From Pseudomonadota bacterium (lineage in GTDB: Bacteria > Pseudomonadota > Alphaproteobacteria > Sphingomonadales > Sphingomonadaceae): a DNA stretch of 6,951 nt. The translations under genes were made by a program, and so were the position numbers. The notes beneath the pieces are model-generated. The model was not told the origin of the DNA. It worked only from the letters and a program-made list of their open reading frames with translations, and made no database searches. This document shows, piece by piece, positions 1 to 5,706 of the stretch (position 1 is its first letter; each line of letters begins with the position of its first letter). Where the stretch lies: assembly GCA_029781465.1 (NCBI GenBank), contig JAKOWQ010000316.1, positions 1 to 6,951 on the forward strand, read 5' to 3'.

Positions 1-1
1 G

Positions 2-352
2 AGCAAACGCTCGCCGCTGGAGATCACCCGCGCCTTTACCGCGCTCGGCACCGCGCTGGGGCTCGACTGGGCGCAGATGACCGCGGCGCGGATGAATCCG
101 TCCGATCCGTGGGAGCGGTTGCTGGTCAACGGCCTTGCGCGCGATTTCCAGCACATGCGGCTCGATTTCCTGCGCCGCGCGATGGGGGCCAGGGGCGAAC
201 CGGAAAAGGCGGTCGAAACCTGGACCGGCGGGCATGGACCCACGATCGCCCAGTTCCGCGCCACGGTCGCCCGCGCGCAGGGCGCGATGCCGGTCGCCCC
301 GGCGATGCTCGCCCAGCTCGCCAGCCAGGCGCGCAACCTTCTAGGGCGCTAG
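2..352 (+). CDS. NAD-specific glutamate dehydrogenase, C-terminal end (partial)
   Basis: The reading frame is open from the left edge (codons start at base 2) and ends at a TAG at 350-352, giving 116 visible residues. The internal ATG at 77 is not the real start, because the same frame continues upstream with protein-like sequence (ending LGLDWAQ just before it). The pattern ALGLDWAQ...NPSDPWERLLVNGLARDF followed by a helical tail resembles the extreme C-terminus of the large bacterial NAD-dependent glutamate dehydrogenase (Bac_GDH family, usually about 1,600 residues). That enzyme oxidatively deaminates glutamate to 2-oxoglutarate and ammonia in the cytoplasm. No catalytic residues fall in this tail, so the family call rests on recalled C-terminal resemblance only. 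The gene converges on queG and overlaps its stop by 12 bases. Confidence 0.72.
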   Translation, partial: SKRSPLEITRAFTALGTALGLDWAQMTAARMNPSDPWERLLVNGLARDFQHMRLDFLRRAMGARGEPEKAVETWTGGHGPTIAQFRATVARAQGAMPVAPAMLAQLASQARNLLGR

Positions 353-1411
353 CTGGTCGATGGCCCAGGTGGCGGCTTCGGCCACCACCGGGTCGGGATC
401 GGCCAGCAGCGCGCGCACTGCCGGGATCAGGCTGGCATCGCCGCTGTTGCCGGCGGCGTAAAGGCAATTGCGCACCATCCGGTCGCGCCCGATGCGCTTG
501 ATCGGCGAACCGGAAAACAGCCGCCGGAAGCCCGCATGGTCGAGCGCGAGCAATTCTGCCAGCCGGGGCGCGACCAGCTCGGCGCGGGGCAGGAAGGCGC
601 GGTTGGCCGCCGCGGCATCGGCGAACTTGTTCCACGGGCACACCGCCAGGCAATCGTCGCAGCCGTAGATCCGGTTGCCCAGCGCCTTGCGCAATTCCTG
701 CGGCACCGCGCCCTTGAGCTCGATCGTCAGATAGGAAATGCAGCGCCGCGCATCGAGCCGGTAGGGCGCGGGAAAGGCCTGGGTCGGGCAGGCGGTCTGG
801 CAGGCGTTGCAGGAACCGCAACGGTCCTTGCCGGCCGCATCGGGTTCAAGCGCCAGGGTGGTGTAGATCGCGCCGAGGAACAGCCACGAGCCGTGCCCGC
901 GCGAAACCAGGTTGGTGTGCTTGCCCTGCCAGCCCAGCCCGGCGGCCTGCCCCAGCGGCTTTTCCATCACCGGGGCGGTATCGACGAAGACCTTGACCCC
1001 CGCATCGCCCAGCCCGCGCCGGGCGCTTTCCTCGATCAGCCAGCGGGCCAGTGCCTTGAGCGCCTTCTTGACCGTGTCGTGATAGTCGCGGCCCTGGGCA
1101 TAGACCGAGATCTGCCCGCGTTCAGCCGCCTTGTGCGCCACCTCTGCGCCGCTCGGCGGGGCGTAGCTCATCCCCAGCGCGATCACGCTGCGGGCCTCGG
1201 CCCACAGCCCCCGGGGGCTGCGGCGATGGTGCAAACGATTGGCCATCCAGGCCATTTCGCCGTGGCTGCCCGCTTTAAGCCATTGTTCAAGCCGCCGCGC
1301 AGCCAGCGGGTCCTCGCCCACCGGAGCAATTCCGCAGGCGGCAAAGCCCAGCTCTTTCGCTTTTGCGGCAAGGGCTTGCTTGATATTCGCGGTTTCGGCT
1401 GCGTTAACCAA
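341..1411 (-). CDS. queG: Epoxyqueuosine reductase QueG
   Basis: This cytoplasmic cobalamin-dependent iron-sulfur enzyme reduces epoxyqueuosine to queuosine, the last step of queuosine synthesis at the tRNA wobble base. The 356 residues match the usual length. An N-terminal cobalamin-binding region includes VDTAPVMEK (142-150), whose Asp144 fits the catalytic Asp of the family. A di-[4Fe-4S] ferredoxin-like region follows, with Cys198, 201, 204 and 208 (CGSCNACQTACP), Cys224, and Cys251, 254 and 258 (YGCDDCLAVCPWN). The C-terminus carries HEAT-like helices (about 311-354). The frame has no ATG or GTG between an in-frame TGA at 1430-1432 and the conserved N-terminus, so the start is the TTG at 1411-1409. 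A GGGAG lies 11 bases upstream of it, and an AGGAAG lies only 1 base away. The gene is divergent from the ABC operon and is not in a visible queuosine operon. Function is near certain; the start is less so. Confidence 0.95.
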   Translation of the reverse strand: MVNAAETANIKQALAAKAKELGFAACGIAPVGEDPLAARRLEQWLKAGSHGEMAWMANRLHHRRSPRGLWAEARSVIALGMSYAPPSGAEVAHKAAERGQISVYAQGRDYHDTVKKALKALARWLIEESARRGLGDAGVKVFVDTAPVMEKPLGQAAGLGWQGKHTNLVSRGHGSWLFLGAIYTTLALEPDAAGKDRCGSCNACQTACPTQAFPAPYRLDARRCISYLTIELKGAVPQELRKALGNRIYGCDDCLAVCPWNKFADAAAANRAFLPRAELVAPRLAELLALDHAGFRRLFSGSPIKRIGRDRMVRNCLYAAGNSGDASLIPAVRALLADPDPVVAEAATWAIDQLAP

Positions 1412-1442
1412 ACTTCCTGTTGCTCCCGTTCACGCCCGCGGC

Positions 1443-1448
1443 ATTATC
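1443..1448 (-). promoter_or_regulatory. Candidate -10 element for queG
   Basis: Read on the - strand this is GATAAT, a 5-of-6 match to the -10 consensus in an otherwise GC-rich 68-base divergent spacer. It would place a start of transcription about 25 bases before the TTG of queG. No convincing -35 lies at 16-18 bases. On the + strand the overlapping CATTAT (1442-1447) with TTGCTC at 1420-1425 (16-base spacer) is a weaker candidate for the ABC operon. The call is pattern matching only. Confidence 0.3.
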
Positions 1449-1466
1449 GCCGCAAACCATGAAGCT

Positions 1467-1472
1467 AGGGGA
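1467..1472 (+). promoter_or_regulatory. Ribosome binding site that sets the natA-like start
   Basis: AGGGGA sits 7 bases before the ATG at 1480. This favours that ATG over the in-frame ATG at 1459 and the TTG at 1420, neither of which has a comparable site in front of it. Confidence 0.7.
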
Positions 1473-1479
1473 ATGGCAG

Positions 1480-2448
1480 ATGGGGAGCAACGCGGCCGTT
1501 GAAACAGGCCGGCCCTTGGCGATCGAGGCACGCGGAATCGTCAAGCGTTTTGATGGCTTTACCGCCGTCGACGGAGTCGATCTGATGGTCCCCGAAGGCG
1601 CGATCTACGGCATTCTCGGCCCCAACGGTGCGGGCAAGACCACCACGCTCAGGATGCTGCTGGGTATCATAGACCCCGACGCCGGGGTGCGCCGCATTCT
1701 GGGCCATGACCGCCCGCACGAGGTGGCCCACGCGATCGGCTATCTGCCGGAGGAGCGCGGTCTCTACCCTTCGATGAAGGCTTATGAGGCGATCGCCTTT
1801 CTGGGCGCATTGCGGGGTCTGCCGCTGGGGGAAGGGCGCGAACGCGGCCGTGCGCTGCTCGAGGAGCATGGCCTGGGCTATGCCACCGATCGGCAGATCC
1901 GCCAGCTTTCCAAAGGCATGGCGCAGCAGGTGCAATTGCTCGGCACACTGGTCCACGAACCCCGGCTGGTGGTGTTCGACGAACCCTTTTCCGGCCTCGA
2001 CGCGCTCAACCAGGGCAAGCTCGAGAGGATGATCCGCGCGCTCGCGGCCAAGGGCACCACGGTGATCTTTTCCACCCACGTCATCGCCCACGCCGAACGG
2101 CTGTGCGACGAGGTGGCGATCATCGCCGGGGGCAAGGTACCCTTCGCCGGGCCGGTTGACGTGGCGCGCGACCGGATCCGCCCGCAAGTGCGGCTCGAAA
2201 CCCGCGCCGGCGACGGCCCGTGGCGCCAGGCCTTGCCCGCCGATGCCCGCCGCGAGGGCGCGTTCTGGTTCTTCTCGCTCCCCGAAAGCGGAGTCGAGCC
2301 GTTGCTGCGAGCGCTGATCGAAGGCGAAGCGGGGATCCTTTCGCTGTCGATCGAGCGCGCCGGGCTGCACGATGCCTTTGTCGCCATCGCCGGCGAAGCC
2401 GCCGCCCGCGCGCTTGAGCAATCCCCCGACGAGGAGGCCCGCCGATGA
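1480..2448 (+). CDS. ABC transporter ATP-binding protein, NatA/YhaQ-like
   Basis: This is the cytoplasmic ATPase subunit of an ABC-2 type exporter, 322 residues from the ATG chosen by its ribosome binding site. The motifs are Walker A GPNGAGKTT (47-55), signature LSKGMAQQ (143-150), Walker B LVVFDEP (163-169), D-loop SGLD (171-174) and the H-loop His200 in FSTH. At the Q-loop position the sequence reads YLPEERGLYP (89-97 region), without the usual Gln; this is typical of the NatA/YhaQ subfamily rather than a defect. After about residue 230 comes an extra C-terminal domain of the kind found in DrrA/NatA ATPases (DUF4162-like). The gene overlaps the permease gene by ATGA, so the pair is translationally coupled. 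The substrate cannot be read from sequence: relatives are linked to sodium efflux or to drug or peptide export, so the symbol is withheld. Confidence 0.93.
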   Translation: MGSNAAVETGRPLAIEARGIVKRFDGFTAVDGVDLMVPEGAIYGILGPNGAGKTTTLRMLLGIIDPDAGVRRILGHDRPHEVAHAIGYLPEERGLYPSMKAYEAIAFLGALRGLPLGEGRERGRALLEEHGLGYATDRQIRQLSKGMAQQVQLLGTLVHEPRLVVFDEPFSGLDALNQGKLERMIRALAAKGTTVIFSTHVIAHAERLCDEVAIIAGGKVPFAGPVDVARDRIRPQVRLETRAGDGPWRQALPADARREGAFWFFSLPESGVEPLLRALIEGEAGILSLSIERAGLHDAFVAIAGEAAARALEQSPDEEARR

Positions 2449-3683
2449 CCCAGCCCGCCCGTTCCGGCCGGCTTTCCACCCTGGCCGCCGCCTTCATCAT
2501 CGCCCGGCGCGATTTCACCGCGATCCTGTTTTCGCGCAGCTTCTTCTTCTTCCTGCTTGGCCCGCTGTTTCCGATCCTGGTCGGAGGCCTGGCGGGCGGA
2601 ATCGGCCAGAAAGTGCAGGACAGCACCGACCGGCCCGAACTGGGCATTGCCATGTCCGCCCGCGATGTCGCGGCGATGAAGGCGGCGCACCAACGCCTCT
2701 CCCCGCAGCTTGGCGCCAGCTTGCCGGTGCTGGTGGTGGTGCAGGAGCTGAAACCCGGCGAACCGTTCGACGCCGCCCAGGCGATGAAGGCCGATCGCGC
2801 CAATCTGGCCGCGATCGTTACCGGCACCCCCGATCATCCGGTTCTGACCGGCCCCGAAGAACGCATCGCCGGATGGCAGGGCCGGGTGGCGCTGCTCGCC
2901 GCCGAGGCGCGCAATTCAGCGCCGTCAGCCTATCCCGAGGTTACCCTGGCCGGGATCGCCGCCAGCACCGCGGCCGACCGCACCCACAGCCGCGTGGTTA
3001 CCGCTCAGCTCGGGCAGACGGTGCTGTTCCTGCTGACCATGCTGCTCGCAGGCATGGTGCTGTCCAACCTAGTCGAGGAAAAGAGCAACAAGATCATCGA
3101 GGTGCTGGCCGCCGCGATCCCGATGGACGCGGTGTTCCTGGGCAAGCTGTTCGCCATGCTGGCGGTCAGCTGGGTAGGCATTTCGGTCTGGGGGCTGATG
3201 GGCAGCGCGGTGTGGCTGACCGCCGGACACAGCCTGGCCGACTATCCCGCCCCGGCGGTCGGCTGGCCTGCCTTCTTCGGACTGGGCGTGATCTATTTCT
3301 CGATGGGCTACCTGCTGCTCGGCTCGATCTTCCTGGCAATCGGCTCGATGGCCAGCACCGTGCGCGAAGTGCAGACGCTTTCGATGCCGGTTACCATGCT
3401 CCAGCTGCTCAACTTCTTCTTCGCCTCCTATGCCATGGCCCAGCCGGGCACCTGGGTGGAAACCGCGGCGATGGTGGTGCCGTTTTCCTCACCCTTCGCC
3501 ATGCTGGCGCGCGCGGCGCAGAGTGCCGCGCTGACCCCGCACCTGCTGGCGATCGGCTGGCAGCTGGTCTGCGTGGCCGTGCTGGTGCGGGCCGGGGCTG
3601 CGCTGTTCAAGACGCGGGTGATGAAGAGCGGCCCTGCGCGCGGCGGAGCGAAACGCGGCTGGCTGCGGCGGGCCTCGGCCTGA
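2445..3683 (+). CDS. ABC-2 type permease, NatB-like
   Basis: This inner-membrane subunit is the partner of the preceding ATPase. Its ATG lies inside the ATGA shared with the upstream stop (2445-2448). The 412 residues show the ABC-2 (NatB/YhaP) layout: a short cytoplasmic N-terminus, a first membrane helix (about 33-53), a large extracytoplasmic domain (about 54-185), then about five helices (near 190-209, 235-257, 275-299, 312-331 and 366-388), and a basic cytoplasmic tail. The motif EEKSNKIIEVL (211-221), just after the second helix, is characteristic of NatB-type permeases and probably lies at the ATPase coupling site. Sodium or small-molecule export is known for relatives; the actual cargo is unknown. 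No clear intrinsic terminator follows, only a weak 4-bp GTGC/GCAC hairpin near 3688. Confidence 0.92.
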   Translation: MTQPARSGRLSTLAAAFIIARRDFTAILFSRSFFFFLLGPLFPILVGGLAGGIGQKVQDSTDRPELGIAMSARDVAAMKAAHQRLSPQLGASLPVLVVVQELKPGEPFDAAQAMKADRANLAAIVTGTPDHPVLTGPEERIAGWQGRVALLAAEARNSAPSAYPEVTLAGIAASTAADRTHSRVVTAQLGQTVLFLLTMLLAGMVLSNLVEEKSNKIIEVLAAAIPMDAVFLGKLFAMLAVSWVGISVWGLMGSAVWLTAGHSLADYPAPAVGWPAFFGLGVIYFSMGYLLLGSIFLAIGSMASTVREVQTLSMPVTMLQLLNFFFASYAMAQPGTWVETAAMVVPFSSPFAMLARAAQSAALTPHLLAIGWQLVCVAVLVRAGAALFKTRVMKSGPARGGAKRGWLRRASA

Positions 3684-3714
3684 CTTGTGCGCGCCGCACT
3701 CCGCCGAGGTGCTA

Positions 3715-3744
3715 TTGACATTTCGGTAAGTTCGGCCGGATAAG
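3715..3744 (+). promoter_or_regulatory. Sigma-70-like promoter of the P450 gene
   Basis: A perfect TTGACA -35 lies at 3715-3720. An 18-base spacer follows, then GATAAG (3739-3744), which matches 4 of 6 -10 positions. Initiation would be near 3751, giving a leader of about 40 bases before the ATG at 3794. Within the promoter, TCGGTAAGT (3723-3731) is echoed by CCGGATAAGT (3736-3745), and a CGGCCG palindrome (3733-3738) sits just before the -10. These could bind a regulator, but no regulator gene is adjacent. Confidence 0.6.
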
Positions 3745-3793
3745 TCCTAAAGCGCAACGCACCGCCTTCAGAGTCCGCGCCGGAGAGAACACC

Positions 3794-5128
3794 ATGGCCA
3801 CCCAGCCGATTGCCGATCAGCCGTTCACCTATCGCAGTTCCCCCACCGCGAACGAAGCGTTCGAGGAATGGCTCAAGACCCACCGGCACGAGATGCCGAC
3901 CCACAGCGAACCGTGGGACGTCTCGCGCTCGGACATCTACGTTGAAGACCGCTGGCAGCCGATCTTTGCCGAAATGCGTGCCAAGGCACCGGTCAATTTC
4001 GTCAAGGATTCGCCCTATGGGCCATACTGGAACGTGACCACGGTCAAGACGATCCAGCATGTCGAGGCGCTGCCCGAGCTGTTCTCGTCGTCGTGGGAAC
4101 ATGGCGGAATCACGATCACCGAGCCGCCGGCCGATGTGACGCCGGAACAGATTGCCGAGCGCCGCCTGCCGATGTTCATCGCCATGGACCGGCCCGAGCA
4201 CACCGGCCAGCGCCGCACCGTCGCCCCGGCCTTTACCCCGGCCGAGATCGAAAAGATGGCCGCCGAGGTGCGGATGCGCACCGCCGCCACGCTTGATGCA
4301 CTGCCCTGGGGCGAGCAGTTCGACTGGGTGGACAAGGTGTCGATCGAACTGACCACGGGCATGCTGGCGATCCTGTTCGGTTTCCCCTGGGAAGACCGCC
4401 GTCTGCTGACCTTCTGGTCGGACTGGGCCGGCGACGTCGAGCTGGGCTTCGCGCGCGAACTCAACGAAACCCGCTGGGAAATCCTTGGCGAAATGGCGCG
4501 TTATTTCCAGACGCTGTGGATGCAGCGGATGGGGGCCGCACCCAGCCGCGACCTGATCTCGATGATGATCCATTCCGATGCCATGAACCAGATGAGCCCG
4601 CAGGAATTCATGGGCAACCTGATCCTGCTGATCGTGGGTGGCAACGATACCACGCGCAACACCATGTCGGGCATCGTCCACGCGCTCGACAAGTTCCCCG
4701 ATCAGCGCGCGGTTTTCGAGGGCGATGCCTCGGTGATCCCCAACACGGTGCAGGAATGCATTCGTTACCAGACCCCGCTGGCCCATATGCGCCGCACCGC
4801 AACCGCCGATGCTGACCTGTTCGGCAACCAGATCAGGAAGGGCGACAAGCTGATCCTGTGGTACATCTCGGCCAACCGTGACGAAGAGGTGTTCGAGGAT
4901 GCCGACAAGCTGATCGTCACCCGTGAGAACGCCCGGCGGCACCTTTCCTTTGGCTACGGCATCCACCGCTGCGTTGGGGCGCGCCTCGCCGAACTGCAGC
5001 TCAAGATCCTGATGGAGGAAATGCACGCCCGGCGGATGCGGGTAAACGTCACCGGCGCGGTTGAGCGGGTGCGGGCGAATTTCGTCCACGGCTTCCGCAA
5101 GATGGAAGTGACGCTCAGCAAGTTCTAG
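3794..5128 (+). CDS. Cytochrome P450, CYP153 family (terminal alkane/fatty acid hydroxylase type)
   Basis: This is a soluble heme monooxygenase of 444 residues; the ATG is preceded by GGAGAG with 6 bases spacing. The C-helix region is MDRPEHTGQRR (131-141), with His136 and Arg140 placed to contact the heme propionates. The I-helix oxygen-activation motif is GGNDTTR (282-288), the K-helix ExxR is Glu321-Arg324, and the heme signature is FGYGIHRCVGA (386-396) with Cys393 as thiolate ligand. The stretches LLIVGGNDTTRN, YQTPLAHMRRTA and FGYGIHRCVGARLAE are what I recall of CYP153. Known members add oxygen at the terminal carbon of n-alkanes and related hydrophobic compounds, using a ferredoxin and a ferredoxin reductase. 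Those partner genes often lie beside CYP153 but are absent here, so electrons must come from proteins encoded elsewhere. The gene has its own promoter and is followed by a stem-loop, so it looks monocistronic. The exact substrate is an inference. Confidence 0.93.
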   Translation: MATQPIADQPFTYRSSPTANEAFEEWLKTHRHEMPTHSEPWDVSRSDIYVEDRWQPIFAEMRAKAPVNFVKDSPYGPYWNVTTVKTIQHVEALPELFSSSWEHGGITITEPPADVTPEQIAERRLPMFIAMDRPEHTGQRRTVAPAFTPAEIEKMAAEVRMRTAATLDALPWGEQFDWVDKVSIELTTGMLAILFGFPWEDRRLLTFWSDWAGDVELGFARELNETRWEILGEMARYFQTLWMQRMGAAPSRDLISMMIHSDAMNQMSPQEFMGNLILLIVGGNDTTRNTMSGIVHALDKFPDQRAVFEGDASVIPNTVQECIRYQTPLAHMRRTATADADLFGNQIRKGDKLILWYISANRDEEVFEDADKLIVTRENARRHLSFGYGIHRCVGARLAELQLKILMEEMHARRMRVNVTGAVERVRANFVHGFRKMEVTLSKF

Positions 5129-5155
5129 TAACCAGGCGGACAACCCGTCCGAATA

Positions 5156-5188
5156 GGCAAGGCGGGTCCGCGGGGATCCGCCTTTGCC
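5156..5188 (+). terminator. Stem-loop after the P450 gene, probable terminator
   Basis: The arms are GGCAAGGCGGGTCC (5156-5169) and GGATCCGCCTTTGCC (5174-5188). They pair almost fully, with one bulged base and one G-T pair, around a 4-base loop. Only GTCTTG follows rather than a run of T, so termination may be weak or partial. A smaller hairpin, CGGAC/GTCCG with a 5-base loop, lies just upstream at 5137-5151. Confidence 0.55.
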
Positions 5189-5196
5189 GTCTTGCC

Positions 5197-5201
5197 GGGA
5201 G
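5197..5201 (+). promoter_or_regulatory. Ribosome binding site that sets the msrB start
   Basis: GGGAG is 7 bases before the ATG at 5209 but only 1 base before the in-frame GTG at 5203, so the ATG is the better start. Confidence 0.65.
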
Positions 5202-5208
5202 AGTGCCG

Positions 5209-5706
5209 ATGAAAGCTGACTATTCGCTCGACCGCCGCGGCCTGCTGCGCTGGCTGGGTGCCGGTGCGGCGATGGGTGCGCTGGCCGCATGCGGCAGCGG
5301 CACGGCCGAGGCCCATTCCTATCCGGTGAGTTTCAGCGAGGCCGAGTGGCGCAAGCGGCTGGGCCCGGCGGCGTTTCACATCCTGCGCGAAAAGGGCACC
5401 GAGCGGCCCTTTTCCTCGCCGCTGCTGAACGAACACCGCAAGGGCACCTTCACTTGCGCCGCCGATGGCAACCGGCTGTTCGCATCGGAAACCAAATATG
5501 ACAGCGGCACCGGCTGGCCGAGCTTCTGGAAGCCATTGCCCGGCGCCGTGGCCACCTCTACCGATTTCGAGACCGGCTATCCCCGCACCGAGGTGCATTG
5601 CACCCGCTGCGGCGGGCATCTTGGCCACGTGTTCCGCGACGGGCCCAAGCCCACCGGGCTGCGCTATTGCATGAACGGACTGGCGCTGGCCTTCGTGCCG
5701 GGCTGA
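5209..5706 (+). CDS. msrB: Peptide-methionine (R)-S-oxide reductase MsrB, exported lipoprotein form
   Basis: MsrB reduces the R form of methionine sulfoxide in oxidised proteins. The 165 residues begin with a twin-arginine-like signal (SLDRRGLLRW, 6-15), a short hydrophobic stretch, and a lipobox LAAC ending at Cys28. A periplasmic, membrane-anchored lipoprotein exported by Tat is therefore likely. The SelR/MsrB domain (about 42-164) contains TKYDSGTGWPSFW (95-107), HCTRCGGHLGHVF (130-142) and RYCMN (152-156), where Cys154 is the expected catalytic residue. Thr101 stands where many MsrBs carry the resolving Cys. The first zinc CxxC is broken: Cys83 is present but the partner is Asp86 (CAAD), while the second pair, Cys131/Cys134, is intact. 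The residue after RYCMN is Gly rather than the common Ser. The 3' end overlaps the convergent membrane-protein gene by 43 bases. Regulation is not visible beyond the upstream stem-loop. Confidence 0.94.
   Translation: MKADYSLDRRGLLRWLGAGAAMGALAACGSGTAEAHSYPVSFSEAEWRKRLGPAAFHILREKGTERPFSSPLLNEHRKGTFTCAADGNRLFASETKYDSGTGWPSFWKPLPGAVATSTDFETGYPRTEVHCTRCGGHLGHVFRDGPKPTGLRYCMNGLALAFVPG

Noticed and set aside
77..352. Small stand-alone 91-residue gene starting at 77
   Set aside because: The same frame continues upstream to the window edge with matching family sequence, so this is the tail of a larger gene.
1403..1408. GTTAAC palindrome as a possible CtrA half-site
   Set aside because: Only one TTAAC half is present with no second TTAA at the required 7-base spacing, and it lies within queG codons 2-3.
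536..1462. 308-residue + strand open frame opposite queG
   Set aside because: The queG frame has a full set of family motifs and usual length. The opposite frame has low-complexity, Arg- and Gly-rich sequence and no domain.
1465..2421. 318-residue - strand open frame opposite the ABC ATPase
   Set aside because: The + strand frame has all ABC motifs; the opposite frame has none and no ribosome site that stands out.
3686..3699. Possible terminator after the ABC permease (GTGC...GCAC)
   Set aside because: The stem is only about 4 pairs and no T-run follows; it is too weak to annotate.
2372..3718. 448-residue + strand open frame overlapping the permease gene
   Set aside because: It is a +1/+2 shadow of the NatB-like gene, rich in Arg, Gly and Pro, whereas the 2445-3683 frame has the expected helices and motif.
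3428..5290. 620-residue open frame on the - strand opposite the P450 gene
   Set aside because: It is antisense to three genes, its sequence is rich in Arg, His, Gly and Pro with no recognisable domain, and it follows the codon bias of the P450 frame. It is a typical high-GC shadow frame.
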